A DNA stretch of 64,000 bases, taken from contig NZ_WHUV01000002.1 in assembly GCF_009380155.1 (NCBI RefSeq), forward strand, positions 124,001-188,000, read 5' to 3'. The notes beneath the pieces were generated by a model. It was not told where the DNA came from and did not search any database. It worked only from the letters and a program-made list of their open reading frames with translations. Of this stretch, positions 16,468-25,120 are shown piece by piece. Numbering within the stretch: the stretch's first letter is position 1; each line of letters starts with the position of its first letter. The DNA is from Pseudomonas piscis. GTDB taxonomy: Bacteria > Pseudomonadota > Gammaproteobacteria > Pseudomonadales > Pseudomonadaceae. The translations under genes were made by a program, and so were the position numbers.

Positions 16468-18024
16468 TTAATGGCGCGCTATAGCTGTAACAAATCCTGA
16501 GCTGGGCATGGGCTTTCCAAACAAGTAACCCTGGAGCAAGTGCACGCCCTTGGCTGTCAGGTAATCCCGTTGTTCGGCAGTTTCAATACCTTCGGCGACT
16601 ATGCTCAGGTCGAGTTTGAGTGAGAGTTCGATAATGCTGTCCAGTATATGCAGCGACAGTGCATCGGCACCGATCATGGCCACGAAACTCTGGTCGATTT
16701 TCAAGTAGTCGACATTGAAGGTGCGCAGATAACCGAGGCTGGAGTGGCCGGTGCCGAAGTCATCGATGGCGATCATCACCCCCAGTTCACGTAATTCAGC
16801 GAACAACTGCTGGGTGACGGCCGTAGGCTCGATCAGTTCGCGTTCGGTCAGTTCCAGCACCAGGACCACCTTGCCCGGCTCGAATGCCGCCAGGAACTCC
16901 CGGCAGTCCTCCAGCAATTGCAGGTCCTGGCAATGGCGCGCGGTGATATTGATCGCGATATGAAAGCCGTCGGGGAAGTTCCCGGCCCAGGGCGCCAGTA
17001 CCTCTCGGGTCTGGCGCAGCAACGAAAGGGTCATGGGCACTATCAACCCCGTATGTTCGGCGAAGGGAATGAACAGGTCAGGACGGACCAGGCCCTCCCT
17101 GGGGTGTTGCCAGCGCATCAGCACTTCGATACCGGCCCACTGCAGGCTGTCGCCGCGCACAATCGGCTGGAAGTACGGGATGAACTCCCGCGCCACCAGT
17201 GCCCGCTGCAGCTCGTGCCTGGGGGAAACGGCACGTTGTTGCAGCCAGTGGGCGAGGCCGCCGGCGGCGGCGCCGAGGAAGATCAGCAAGCTGAACAGCG
17301 CCGGATACTGGCTTTTCATATAGCGCCAGACACTGCCCTGGGCGAACCCGGCATTGACGCTGTAGGGATAGCGTGACGAGGTCAGTTGCTGGCTGGCCAC
17401 CGCTGCCAGGGGAGCGTTGCCTTCGCGCACCTGGCCGTCACTGGACAACCAATGCCGGCCCACTTGCAGTTGCAACTGAGCGAAACGGCTGAGCATGCGC
17501 AGGGTGTTGGTCGGATGATAACCGTTGATGGCCGCCAGGGCCGCGCCTTCGCCGGCGCTCAAGCGGTAGACCAGCAGCGGGGTCTCGGGAGTGACGTGGT
17601 TGCCATCCATCAGGCGCAGCCGGCCATCCACGTAGTCCCGGGGATCGAGGACCGCCGCGTAGCTGCCCAGGTATGAACTGCAGTAGTTGTTGTCGCGCCA
17701 CACCAGGTTGGTGGAGCGCACCAGTGGGCGCCGGGTCACTTGTTCGCGCAGGGCCAGTTGCCGGGCGGCGTCGCACTCCTGTCCGGCCAGGGGCAGCAGG
17801 GCACGGGCGGCGCTGTCGGAGTGGTCGAGCATCTGGTCGAACTGCTCGATGGCTTCTTCGGCGATTTCCTGGCTGTTGTGCAGCAAGGTCCGTTGCGCCT
17901 GGAGGTAGAGGATGACGGCTCCGAGCACGATCGGCAGGAGTATCGCCAGCAAGGTCCAGAAGGTGTGGGTGGAGCGTTGGAGTGGACCTTTGGCGGTCAG
18001 CGGCATGGGTCGGACCTGTGGCAA
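16468..18024 (-). CDS. Membrane-bound CSS-motif EAL phosphodiesterase for cyclic-di-GMP
   Basis: The 518-residue protein has a first membrane segment (about 22-42), a periplasmic domain (about 43-235) with a Cys pair including NNYCSSYLG (the CSS motif), a second membrane segment (about 238-258) and a C-terminal EAL domain (about 275-515). The signature reads EVLMRW instead of EALxRW. The other active-site segments are intact: NITARH, ELTERELIE, IDDFGTGHSS, LKIDQSF, AEGIET and QGYLFGKP. It should hydrolyse cyclic-di-GMP and lower biofilm tendency. In related proteins the CSS domain responds to periplasmic DsbA/DsbB redox state. MPLTAKG at 18006 is an alternative start. Confidence 0.9.
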   Translation of the reverse strand: MPQVRPMPLTAKGPLQRSTHTFWTLLAILLPIVLGAVILYLQAQRTLLHNSQEIAEEAIEQFDQMLDHSDSAARALLPLAGQECDAARQLALREQVTRRPLVRSTNLVWRDNNYCSSYLGSYAAVLDPRDYVDGRLRLMDGNHVTPETPLLVYRLSAGEGAALAAINGYHPTNTLRMLSRFAQLQLQVGRHWLSSDGQVREGNAPLAAVASQQLTSSRYPYSVNAGFAQGSVWRYMKSQYPALFSLLIFLGAAAGGLAHWLQQRAVSPRHELQRALVAREFIPYFQPIVRGDSLQWAGIEVLMRWQHPREGLVRPDLFIPFAEHTGLIVPMTLSLLRQTREVLAPWAGNFPDGFHIAINITARHCQDLQLLEDCREFLAAFEPGKVVLVLELTERELIEPTAVTQQLFAELRELGVMIAIDDFGTGHSSLGYLRTFNVDYLKIDQSFVAMIGADALSLHILDSIIELSLKLDLSIVAEGIETAEQRDYLTAKGVHLLQGYLFGKPMPSSGFVTAIARH

Positions 18025-18068
18025 GGGGGAGGGGCAGGGCGCCGGTCACGGACGCGGTATTGCCTGGA

Positions 18069-18962
18069 TCATCGCAGGATAGACGGCTTTGCCTGGCTAC
18101 AGAGACCCTGGGCAAGGTCGATGAAGGCCAGGGTCGCTGGCGATGACTGGCGGCGGTCCAGCACCGCGACACCGATCTTGCGCTGCACCGCCGGCACCAA
18201 TGGGCGACTTGTATAGCGCGGGTCTGCCCCTTGGGGCAACGACAATTGGGCGACGATGCTCAGGGCATCGCCCCGGGCCACGGTTTCCAGGGTGCTGAGC
18301 AATTGTGAGCAGCGATAGCGAATGTTGGGGACCAGCCCGGCGCCAATGAACAACCGCGACACCAGTTCCGCAGAGCCGGCCTCGGTGAGGACGAAGGGAT
18401 CCTGGCACAGCTGCTCCAGGCTTAGCTGCGACTCGCCGGCCAGGGGATGGCCTGCCGGAACCAGGGCCAGCAGTTGGTCCTGCACCAGGGGGAAGCTGTC
18501 GAAGCGTTCCTGGGGCAGCACCACGAAGCCCAGGTCGATACGCCGCTCCTCCAGCCACTGCAGGACCTGGCGGTCCGGTCCTTCGTCGATATGCACTTCG
18601 ATCCCCGGATACTGGGCGCGGTATTGCGCCAGGATCGGTGGCAGCAGGCGGATGGAGGAGGTTGGGCCGAACGAGCCGATGCGCAAGGTGCCACGCTTCA
18701 TGCCCCGGGCATCGGCGGCCTCCTGTTCCAACGTCGCTGCGAGGCCGAGCATAGCTCGGGCCCGTGCCAGCAATTGCTGGCCGATGTCGGTGAGCTCGAC
18801 CTGGGCCTGGTGCCGACGGAACAACTCCACCCCCAGCTCCTGCTCCAGGGACCTGATGGCGTGGGACACCGCCGACTGGCTGATGCCCAGGTGCGTGGCG
18901 GCGCTGGTGAAGCCCTGGAACTGGGCTACCTGGGAAAAGATTTCCAGCTGGGTCAGGGTCAT
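18069..18962 (-). CDS. LysR-family transcriptional regulator, divergent from a DMT exporter
   Basis: This 297-residue protein has the N-terminal winged HTH (MTLTQLEIFSQVAQFQGFTSAATHLGISQSAVSHAIRSLE, split here by description only) and a periplasmic-binding-like effector domain from about 90 onward. It lies back to back with the DMT transporter gene at 19049, so it probably controls it. A perfect GTAAAA-N5-TTTTAC palindrome covers the region just before its start. The effector is unknown. Confidence 0.88.
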   Translation of the reverse strand: MTLTQLEIFSQVAQFQGFTSAATHLGISQSAVSHAIRSLEQELGVELFRRHQAQVELTDIGQQLLARARAMLGLAATLEQEAADARGMKRGTLRIGSFGPTSSIRLLPPILAQYRAQYPGIEVHIDEGPDRQVLQWLEERRIDLGFVVLPQERFDSFPLVQDQLLALVPAGHPLAGESQLSLEQLCQDPFVLTEAGSAELVSRLFIGAGLVPNIRYRCSQLLSTLETVARGDALSIVAQLSLPQGADPRYTSRPLVPAVQRKIGVAVLDRRQSSPATLAFIDLAQGLCSQAKPSILR

Positions 18963-18964
18963 GA

Positions 18965-18981
18965 GTAAAAGCTCATTTTAC
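18965..18981. promoter_or_regulatory. Candidate LysR operator
   Basis: GTAAAA-GCTCA-TTTTAC is a perfect six-base inverted repeat beginning three bases upstream of the lysR start, in the 86-base divergent promoter. Its position suits autoregulation. Confidence 0.35.
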
Positions 18982-19048
18982 GATGATCAGGCATTAGACA
19001 AAGAATATTCCGGCAAGACAAATCCGATCTTCTTCGAGTGCGATCAAC

Positions 19049-20005
19049 ATGAGCGAGAGCAGTTTCTCTGCCCCACTGGCTGCCAGGCACCACGACCTGG
19101 GGGTCTATTGCAAGTTGGCGGTGGTGACCATGATCTGGGGCGGCACCTTCGTCGCCGGGCGCTACCTGGCCTCGGGGCTGTCGCCGTTGCTGGCCGCCAG
19201 CTTGCGTTTTCTCCTGGCCAGCCTGGCCCTGCTGGGCTTCATGGCCCTGGCGCGAATTCCCCTGGTGCGCCCGAGCTTCAGGCAGCTCGGCCAACTGGCG
19301 CTCTTGGGGTTCTTCGGGATCTTCTTCTACAACCTGTGCTTCTTCCTCGGCCTGCAGCAGATCAACGCCTCGCGAGCCTCGCTGATCGTCGCCCTGAACC
19401 CGGCGGTGATCGCCCTGGCATCCTGGGCACTGTTCAAGGAACGCCTGGACCGGCGCAAGCTGCTGGGTATCGGCCTGTGCCTGGGAGGTGCGGCCCTGGT
19501 GATCTGCAGTCGTGATCCTTCGGCCCTGGTCAGCCAGGCGGGGAGTTGGCGCGGCGACTTGTTGATCCTCGGTTGTGTCCTGGGCTGGGGCGTGTATTCG
19601 CTGTTTTCCAAGGAACTGAACCAGAGCCTGGGACCGCTGCAGACGGTGACCTACTCGGTGGTGCTGGGAACCTTGATGTTGTGCGCGGCGACCCTGGTGC
19701 GCGGCGAATTCGACCTGCAAGCGGTGCTCCACCTGGACCTGGCCCAGGGCCTGGCTCTTCTATACCTGGGTGTACTGGGCTCGGCGCTGGCCTACATCTG
19801 GTACTACGACGGCCTGCGGCGGATCGGCGCTACCCGCTGCGGGGTATTCATTGCCCTCAACCCGCTGACGGCGGTGATTCTCGGGGCGCTGCTGCTGGCC
19901 GAGCAACTGAGCCTGGTGATGGTGCTGGGGGGCGCGCTGATCCTGGGCGGCATCTACCAGTGCAACCGGCCCCTTGCGAAGGGGACAAGCAAGGCGATTT
20001 CATAA
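19049..20005 (+). CDS. EamA/DMT-family inner-membrane transporter
   Basis: The 318-residue protein has ten hydrophobic segments arranged as two EamA repeats, with MIWGGTFVAGRYLASGLSP in the first helix and ALNPAVIALASWALFKERL and ALNPLTAVILGALLLAEQL at the ends of the repeats. Drug/metabolite superfamily members export metabolites, amino acids or toxins. The divergent LysR gene is its likely regulator. The substrate cannot be read from the sequence. Confidence 0.88.
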   Translation: MSESSFSAPLAARHHDLGVYCKLAVVTMIWGGTFVAGRYLASGLSPLLAASLRFLLASLALLGFMALARIPLVRPSFRQLGQLALLGFFGIFFYNLCFFLGLQQINASRASLIVALNPAVIALASWALFKERLDRRKLLGIGLCLGGAALVICSRDPSALVSQAGSWRGDLLILGCVLGWGVYSLFSKELNQSLGPLQTVTYSVVLGTLMLCAATLVRGEFDLQAVLHLDLAQGLALLYLGVLGSALAYIWYYDGLRRIGATRCGVFIALNPLTAVILGALLLAEQLSLVMVLGGALILGGIYQCNRPLAKGTSKAIS

Positions 20006-20109
20006 AGAGTGCGGACAAAGGCTTTTACGCTGTGTAGAATCTGTTTACGCATACAATAATAAAGTCTTCTGGCAGCAGAAGCCTGGCCAGCCGGCAAGAC
20101 AGGACCGAT

Positions 20110-20214
20110 ATGAAGATTCTCGGATTCCAACTCATCTATGGTGACTTCCTCGCGCGCAGCGTGCGGGGCATTTCCTGCGCACCACCTGCCTTCCTCAGCA
20201 TTGATAGCAACTAA
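20110..20214 (+). CDS. Candidate 34-residue ORF in the hppD leader
   Basis: An ATG at 20110 with AGGA six bases upstream opens a 34-codon frame, MKILGFQLIYGDFLARSVRG continuing to AFLSIDSN and TAA at 20214, 38 bases before hppD. It has neither a signal peptide nor an obvious attenuator hairpin. It could be a leader peptide or an independent small protein. The good spacing of the ribosome-binding site is the main support. Confidence 0.45.
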   Translation: MKILGFQLIYGDFLARSVRGISCAPPAFLSIDSN

Positions 20215-20252
20215 CGATCCGTTAATTCTAAAAATATGATGAGGCGCCAACC

Positions 20253-21329
20253 ATGGCAGATATCTTTGAAAACCCGATGGGCCTGATGGGCTTTGAATTC
20301 ATCGAATTCGCATCGCCCACCCCCAATACCCTCGAACCGATCTTCGAGATCATGGGTTTCACCAAAGTCGCGACCCATCGTTCAAAAGACGTGCACCTGT
20401 ATCGCCAAGGCGCGATCAACCTGATCCTCAACAACGAACCCCACAGCATCGCTTCCTACTTCGCCGCGGAACACGGCCCGTCGGTATGCGGCATGGCGTT
20501 CCGCGTCAAGAATGCCCAGCAGGCCTACGCCCGCGCCCTGGAACTGGGTGCGCAGCCGATCCACGTCGCCACCGGCCCGATGGAACTGAACCTGCCGGCG
20601 ATCAAGGGCATCGGCGGCGCGCCGCTGTACCTGATCGACCGCTACGGCGAAGGCAGCTCGATCTATGACATCGACTTCGTGTTCCTCGAAGGCGTGGACC
20701 GCAACCCACCAGGTGCGGGCCTGAAGATCATCGACCACCTGACCCACAACGTGTATCGCGGACGCATGGCCTACTGGGCCGGTTTTTACGAGAAGTTGTT
20801 CAACTTCCGCGAGATCCGCTACTTCGACATCAAGGGCGAATACACCGGCCTGACTTCCAAGGCCATGACCGCCCCGGACGGCATGATCCGCATCCCGCTG
20901 AACGAGGAATCGTCCAAGGGCGCAGGCCAGATCGAAGAGTTCCTGATGCAGTTCAACGGCGAAGGCATCCAGCACGTAGCCTTCCTCACCGACGACCTGG
21001 TCAAGACCTGGGACGCCCTGAAGAAGATCGGCATGCGCTTCATGACCGCACCGCCTGATACCTACTACGAAATGCTCGAAGGGCGCCTGCCAAACCACGG
21101 CGAGCCGGTTGATCAACTGCAATCGCGCGGCATCCTGCTCGACGGTGCGTCGGATAAAGAAGACAAGCGCCTGCTGCTGCAGATCTTCTCGGAAACCCTG
21201 ATGGGCCCGGTGTTCTTCGAATTCATCCAGCGCAAAGGCGACGATGGTTTCGGCGAGGGCAACTTCAAGGCATTGTTCGAATCGATCGAGCGTGATCAGG
21301 TACGACGTGGCGTGCTCGCCACCGAATAA
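20253..21329 (+). CDS. hppD: 4-hydroxyphenylpyruvate dioxygenase
   Basis: This 358-residue non-haem iron enzyme converts 4-hydroxyphenylpyruvate to homogentisate, the committed step of tyrosine catabolism and the source of pyomelanin. The iron ligands fit the known P. fluorescens enzyme: His about 162 in [10 protein letters not shown], His about 241 in GEGIQHVAF and Glu about 323 in [12 protein letters not shown]. Length and sequence are typical. It is followed by a strong terminator and then hpaR, which regulates a neighbouring branch of tyrosine-derived aromatics. The leader contains a possible small ORF. Confidence 0.97.
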   Translation: MADIFENPMGLMGFEFIEFASPTPNTLEPIFEIMGFTKVATHRSKDVHLYRQGAINLILNNEPHSIASYFAAEHGPSVCGMAFRVKNAQQAYARALELGAQPIHVATGPMELNLPAIKGIGGAPLYLIDRYGEGSSIYDIDFVFLEGVDRNPPGAGLKIIDHLTHNVYRGRMAYWAGFYEKLFNFREIRYFDIKGEYTGLTSKAMTAPDGMIRIPLNEESSKGAGQIEEFLMQFNGEGIQHVAFLTDDLVKTWDALKKIGMRFMTAPPDTYYEMLEGRLPNHGEPVDQLQSRGILLDGASDKEDKRLLLQIFSETLMGPVFFEFIQRKGDDGFGEGNFKALFESIERDQVRRGVLATE

Positions 21330-21351
21330 GCCGCGTAGCGCTTGAAGCCCA

Positions 21352-21387
21352 AGCCCGGCCAGGTCTTTCCTGGCCGGGCTTTGTTTT
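21352..21387 (+). terminator. Terminator of hppD
   Basis: A perfect 12-base stem, AGCCCGGCCAGG with its complement, has a TCTTT loop and is followed by TTGTTTT. Confidence 0.88.
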
Positions 21388-21406
21388 GCCTGTCGGTTGG
21401 CGATTG

Positions 21407-21418
21407 TGAATGTGTTAA
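21407..21418. promoter_or_regulatory. Candidate HpaR operator upstream of hpaR
   Basis: TGAATGTGTTAA here differs by one base from TTAATGTGTTAA in the hpaG1/hpaA promoter at 38093-38104. It lies 40 bases before the hpaR start, where a MarR-type repressor would control its own gene. Confidence 0.5.
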
Positions 21419-21457
21419 TGTTCTCGCCTTTGTTTCCAGGCCCTGACCGACTCCTTG

Positions 21458-21880
21458 ATGAAAACCCCCAGACCTTCCCTGACCCTGACCCTGCTGCAGG
21501 CCCGTGAGGCCGCCATGGCGTTCTTCCGTCCTTCGCTGAACCAGCACGAGCTCACCGAACAGCAGTGGCGGGTGATCCGCATCCTGCGCCAGAACGGCGA
21601 ACTGGAGAGCCACCAGCTGGCGAAGATGGCCTGCATCCTGCCGCCAAGCATGACCGGGGTGCTGACGCGCCTGGAGCGCGATGAGTACGTCAGCCGGCGC
21701 AAGTCACCGGAGGACCAGCGCCGCCTGTTCATCACCCTGACCCAGAGGGGCCATGCCTGCTTCGAATCCATGAGCGACGACATGGAGGTCAACTACCAGA
21801 GGATCCAGCAGCAGTTCGGCGAGGAAAAGATGCAAGCCTTGCTGGCACTGCTCAACGAACTGAAGCAGATCAAGCCCTGA
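21458..21880 (+). CDS. hpaR: HpaR, MarR-family regulator of homoprotocatechuate degradation
   Basis: The ATG at 21458 (140 residues) is preferred over an adjacent TTG. The winged helix is visible in LNQHELTEQQWRVIRILRQN, ESHQLAKMACILPPSMTGVL and RLERDEYVSRRKSPEDQRR. The pattern PSLTLTLLQAREAAM at the N-terminus is characteristic of HpaR, the repressor of the hpa meta-cleavage operon that is released by 4-hydroxyphenylacetate or homoprotocatechuate derivatives. The operon it should control starts 16 kb away at 38029, where a matching palindrome occurs. It is not adjacent to the operon as in enterobacteria. Confidence 0.88.
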   Translation: MKTPRPSLTLTLLQAREAAMAFFRPSLNQHELTEQQWRVIRILRQNGELESHQLAKMACILPPSMTGVLTRLERDEYVSRRKSPEDQRRLFITLTQRGHACFESMSDDMEVNYQRIQQQFGEEKMQALLALLNELKQIKP

Positions 21881-21959
21881 CGCGGCACTGGCGAAAGTAG
21901 CCGGGCTCGAGCCAGGGCGAGGCTGCGGGCAGGTTTGCAGAGGCTCTTTGGCTATCCCA

Positions 21960-22841
21960 TTACCCGCGTCGCTGGCGCAGCAGGTGGCGCGCACCCTCGG
22001 TGATCAGCACCAGCACCGCCAGCCAGATCGGCACGTAGGTCAGCCATTGGCCCTCCTTGATGCTTTCCCCCAGCAACAGGGCCACCATCAGCAGCAACAC
22101 CGGCTCCACGTAGCTGAGCAGGCCGAACAGGCTGAAAGCCAGTTGGCGGCTGGCGATGATGTAGCACACCAGCGCCGAGGCGCTGATCAGGCCCAGCAGC
22201 GGGATCAGCAGGTACAGCCGGGGCTGGGCATCCAGCACGGCGAAGCCTTGTTCGCCTCCTTGCACCACCCATAGCGCCACCGGTATCAACAGCGCCATGT
22301 CCAGCCACAATCCGCCCAGGTGATCACTGTGCAAGCGCCGGCGCAGGACGAAGTACAGCGGGTAGCCCACGGCCACCACCAGGGTCGCCCAGGAAAAACT
22401 GCCAGCCTGGTACAACTCGTTGAGCACGCCGATGCAGGCCAGCGTTGCGGCCAGCTTTTGCAGGCGCGACAGGCGTTCGCCGTAGACGATACGCCCGGTG
22501 AGGATCATGGTCAGCGGCAGCAGGAAGTAGCCCTGGGATACATCCAGGCTGTAGCCGTTGAGCGGCGCCCACATGAACAGCCACAACTGCACGCCCACCA
22601 GGGCCGAGGACAACAGCAGCGCCAGGGCCATGGCCGGTCTGGCGCGCACCCGGCGCAAGACTTCGCCGACCCTTGGCCATTCGCCGGTGAGCAGCATGAA
22701 CAGGGTCATGCACGGCAGGGTGAGGAGCATTCGCCAGCCGAAGATCTCCACCCCGGTAAGGGGCTCCAGCAGCGACGTGTAGAAATACATGACGGCGAAC
22801 AGCACCGACGCCAGGACCGATAACGCAATACCTTTAGACAC
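21960..22841 (-). CDS. rarD: RarD-type EamA transporter
   Basis: From a GTG at 22841 the protein has 293 residues and starts VSKGIALSVLASVLFAVMYF, matching the conserved RarD N-terminus. A GAGGA ribosome-binding site lies four bases upstream and supports this start over an ATG at 22895. About ten membrane helices are visible. RarD was first linked to chloramphenicol tolerance, but its physiological substrate is unsettled. Confidence 0.85.
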   Translation of the reverse strand: MSKGIALSVLASVLFAVMYFYTSLLEPLTGVEIFGWRMLLTLPCMTLFMLLTGEWPRVGEVLRRVRARPAMALALLLSSALVGVQLWLFMWAPLNGYSLDVSQGYFLLPLTMILTGRIVYGERLSRLQKLAATLACIGVLNELYQAGSFSWATLVVAVGYPLYFVLRRRLHSDHLGGLWLDMALLIPVALWVVQGGEQGFAVLDAQPRLYLLIPLLGLISASALVCYIIASRQLAFSLFGLLSYVEPVLLLMVALLLGESIKEGQWLTYVPIWLAVLVLITEGARHLLRQRRG

Positions 22842-23030
22842 ACTGTCCTCGTAAGACCCGGAGGCGCAGGGCGCCGGGAGTTGGGGGGTAAACAAGCGAG
22901 GGCAATATAGAGGGTTTGGCGCGAGATTTTTGCTCTGTTTGCGACATGCCGGCGGGATATTTTTTCATTCGTCCCCCTGGCCGCCTCCAGCAATCGCCGG
23001 CGGCGGCCCTCGGACCGCCACCGGCAGCTC

Positions 23031-24044
23031 TCAGTCGAGGCGGGCAAAACGCCCCGGGACGAAATGGCTGACATCGTTGAAGCCCGGTGTCGAGGCGTGC
23101 CCCGGGGTCACCAGGGAGTCGACGAAGGCTTCGTCCTCGGCGCTGATGCGCACGGCCAGCGCCCGGGCATAGGCGTCCCATTGGGCCTCGGTGCGCGGGC
23201 CGACGATGGCCGAGCTCACCGCCTGGTTGTTCAGCACCCAGGCAATGGCGAACTCGACGATACCCACCCCGCGGCCCTGGGCGTACTGCTGGACCTGCTG
23301 GGCGATGCGCAGGGACTCCACTCGCCATTCGGTCTCCAGGATGCGCTTGTCCTGGCGGCCGGCGCGGCTGTCGCTGTCCGGGGTCGCGTCGGGTGCGTAC
23401 TTGCCGCTGAGCACGCCGCGGGCCAGTGGGCTGTAGGGCACCACGCCCAGGCCATAGGCACGGGCCGCGGTGATCTGCTCGCCTTCGGCCTGGCGGTTGA
23501 CCAGGTTGTACAGCGGCTGGCTGATCACCGGGCGCTCCACGCCCAGCTGGTCGGCAATGCGTACCGCTTCGGCGATCCGCCAACCCCGGTAGTTGGACAG
23601 CCCCCAGTGTCGGATCTTGCCCTGGCGCAGCAGGTCGCCGATGGCCGCGATGCTCACTTCCAGCGGCGTGTCGTGGTCCTCGCGGTGCAGGTAGTAGATG
23701 TCCAGGTAATCGGTGCCGAGCCGGGTCAGGCTGGCCTCGATGGCGTTGCCGATGTGCTTGCGGTTCAGGCCGCTGCGATTGGGCACACCGTCGGCCGGGC
23801 CGAAGCCGACCTTGGAGGCCAGCACCCAGTCATGGCGGTGGCGGGCGATGGCCTCGCCGACGATCTCCTCGGAGCGGCCCTGGTTGTAGACATCGGCAGT
23901 GTCGATGAAGTTGATGCCCTGGTCCCAGGCCTTGTCGATGATGCGCAGCGAGTCTTCGGTGCTGGTCTGCTCGCCGAACATCATGGTGCCCAGGGTCAGG
24001 CTGGAAACCTTGAGGCCGGAGTGACCGAGGATGCGATAGCTCAT
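23031..24044 (-). CDS. Aldo/keto reductase
   Basis: The 337-residue (alpha/beta)8 barrel enzyme starts MSYRILGHSGLKVSSLTLG. The catalytic tetrad is visible: Asp and Tyr in FIDTADVYNQGRSEEIVG, Lys in VLASKVGFG and His in YYLHREDHDTP. The C-terminal cofactor segment SSAIVGPRTEAQWD is also present. It should reduce aldehydes or ketones with NADPH; the substrate is open. It resembles the Tas/YajO-type branch. The LysR gene just upstream is on the same strand and may regulate it. Confidence 0.9.
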   Translation of the reverse strand: MSYRILGHSGLKVSSLTLGTMMFGEQTSTEDSLRIIDKAWDQGINFIDTADVYNQGRSEEIVGEAIARHRHDWVLASKVGFGPADGVPNRSGLNRKHIGNAIEASLTRLGTDYLDIYYLHREDHDTPLEVSIAAIGDLLRQGKIRHWGLSNYRGWRIAEAVRIADQLGVERPVISQPLYNLVNRQAEGEQITAARAYGLGVVPYSPLARGVLSGKYAPDATPDSDSRAGRQDKRILETEWRVESLRIAQQVQQYAQGRGVGIVEFAIAWVLNNQAVSSAIVGPRTEAQWDAYARALAVRISAEDEAFVDSLVTPGHASTPGFNDVSHFVPGRFARLD

Positions 24045-24120
24045 GGGGCGGGATCCTTGTGCTGGAAAGGTGGCGGGGCCGCCCATCAAATACCAGAACC
24101 GCACGCCGGGGCAATGCCTG

Positions 24121-25020
24121 TCACGGACAGAGTTCGCGGCAGCGCTGGACCAGGAAGCTGTGCAGCAAGCGCACCCGTTCGGACACCTGCAGGCGGTGCG
24201 GGCACAGCAGGTTGAAGGGCAGTGGCTCCCCTTGCCAATCCGTGAGCAGTGGCACCAGGCGCCCGGCGCGAAGGTCCTCGGCCACATCCAGCCTTGCCTT
24301 GTAGACCAGGCCATGGCCGGCCAGGGCCCAGCGCCGGGCTACCTCGCCGTCGTCGCACGAGTAGTCGCCGCGTACCTGGACCTCGCGCACCTGGTCGTCC
24401 CGGCTGAAGCGCCAGAGGTCGTAGAGCTGGCCGTCGCGCAGGTAGAGCAGGGCGCTGTGCCGAGCCAGGTCCTCGGGCACCTGCGGTGCGCCATGGCGGG
24501 CCAGGTACTGCGGGCTGGCGCAGACCACCCGTCGATGTGCCGCCAGGATCGGCAGGGCCACCAGGCTGGAGTCCCCGGGCACGCCAAAGCGCAGCGCCAC
24601 ATCCACGCTCTCGCGAAACAGATCGGCATGGCGGTCGTTGAGCTGCAGTTGCAGGCGCAGTTGCGGGTGCTTGTCCTTGAATTCGTCGAGCCAGGGCAGC
24701 AACGCGTTGCGCCCGAAATCCGAAGGGGCCGACAGCTGCAGCACCCCGCATAGGCCCTGGCCCTGCTGCCTGAGCGCCTGTTCGCCATCCTCCAGGGCGG
24801 CCAGGGCCAGGCGCACGCTGTCCAGGTAGCGGCGACCTTCCGGGGTCAGGCGCAGGCTGCGGGTAGAGCGGGCCAGCAGGCGACTGCCCAGGCGGGTTTC
24901 CAGGCGTTTCAGGGCGATGCTGGCCGCCGCTGCGGTGAGGCCAAGGCTGCGCGCCGCCGCGGAAATACTGCCTTCGTCGGCAATGCGAACGAAGATCTCC
25001 AGGTCGAGGATCGAGCTCAT
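24121..25020 (-). CDS. LysR-family regulator, CrgA-like branch
   Basis: The 299-residue protein begins MSSILDLEIFVRIADEGSIS and has the HTH with TAAAASIALKRLETRLGSRL and LLARSTRSLRLTPEGRRYL, typical of the large group that includes CrgA and quinone-sensing regulators. The effector domain follows. It is divergent from the SDR gene at 25121 and upstream of the aldo/keto reductase, either of which could be its target. An AAAAATCC-N24-GGATTTTT repeat at 25025-25064 lies in the shared promoter. Confidence 0.87.
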   Translation of the reverse strand: MSSILDLEIFVRIADEGSISAAARSLGLTAAAASIALKRLETRLGSRLLARSTRSLRLTPEGRRYLDSVRLALAALEDGEQALRQQGQGLCGVLQLSAPSDFGRNALLPWLDEFKDKHPQLRLQLQLNDRHADLFRESVDVALRFGVPGDSSLVALPILAAHRRVVCASPQYLARHGAPQVPEDLARHSALLYLRDGQLYDLWRFSRDDQVREVQVRGDYSCDDGEVARRWALAGHGLVYKARLDVAEDLRAGRLVPLLTDWQGEPLPFNLLCPHRLQVSERVRLLHSFLVQRCRELCP

Positions 25021-25024
25021 TGAT

Positions 25025-25064
25025 AAAAATCCTTTAAAGATCCTTGCGGTTTAAGCGGATTTTT
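25025..25064. promoter_or_regulatory. Inverted repeat in the LysR/SDR divergent promoter
   Basis: Perfect eight-base arms AAAAATCC and GGATTTTT are separated by 24 bases, starting five bases from the lysR start codon. It is a candidate regulator site. Confidence 0.3.
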
Positions 25065-25120
25065 CTTCGATTGGCAAGCGGTGAAGATGTAATCCCTTTA
25101 CTTCACAACAGGTGATCGCA

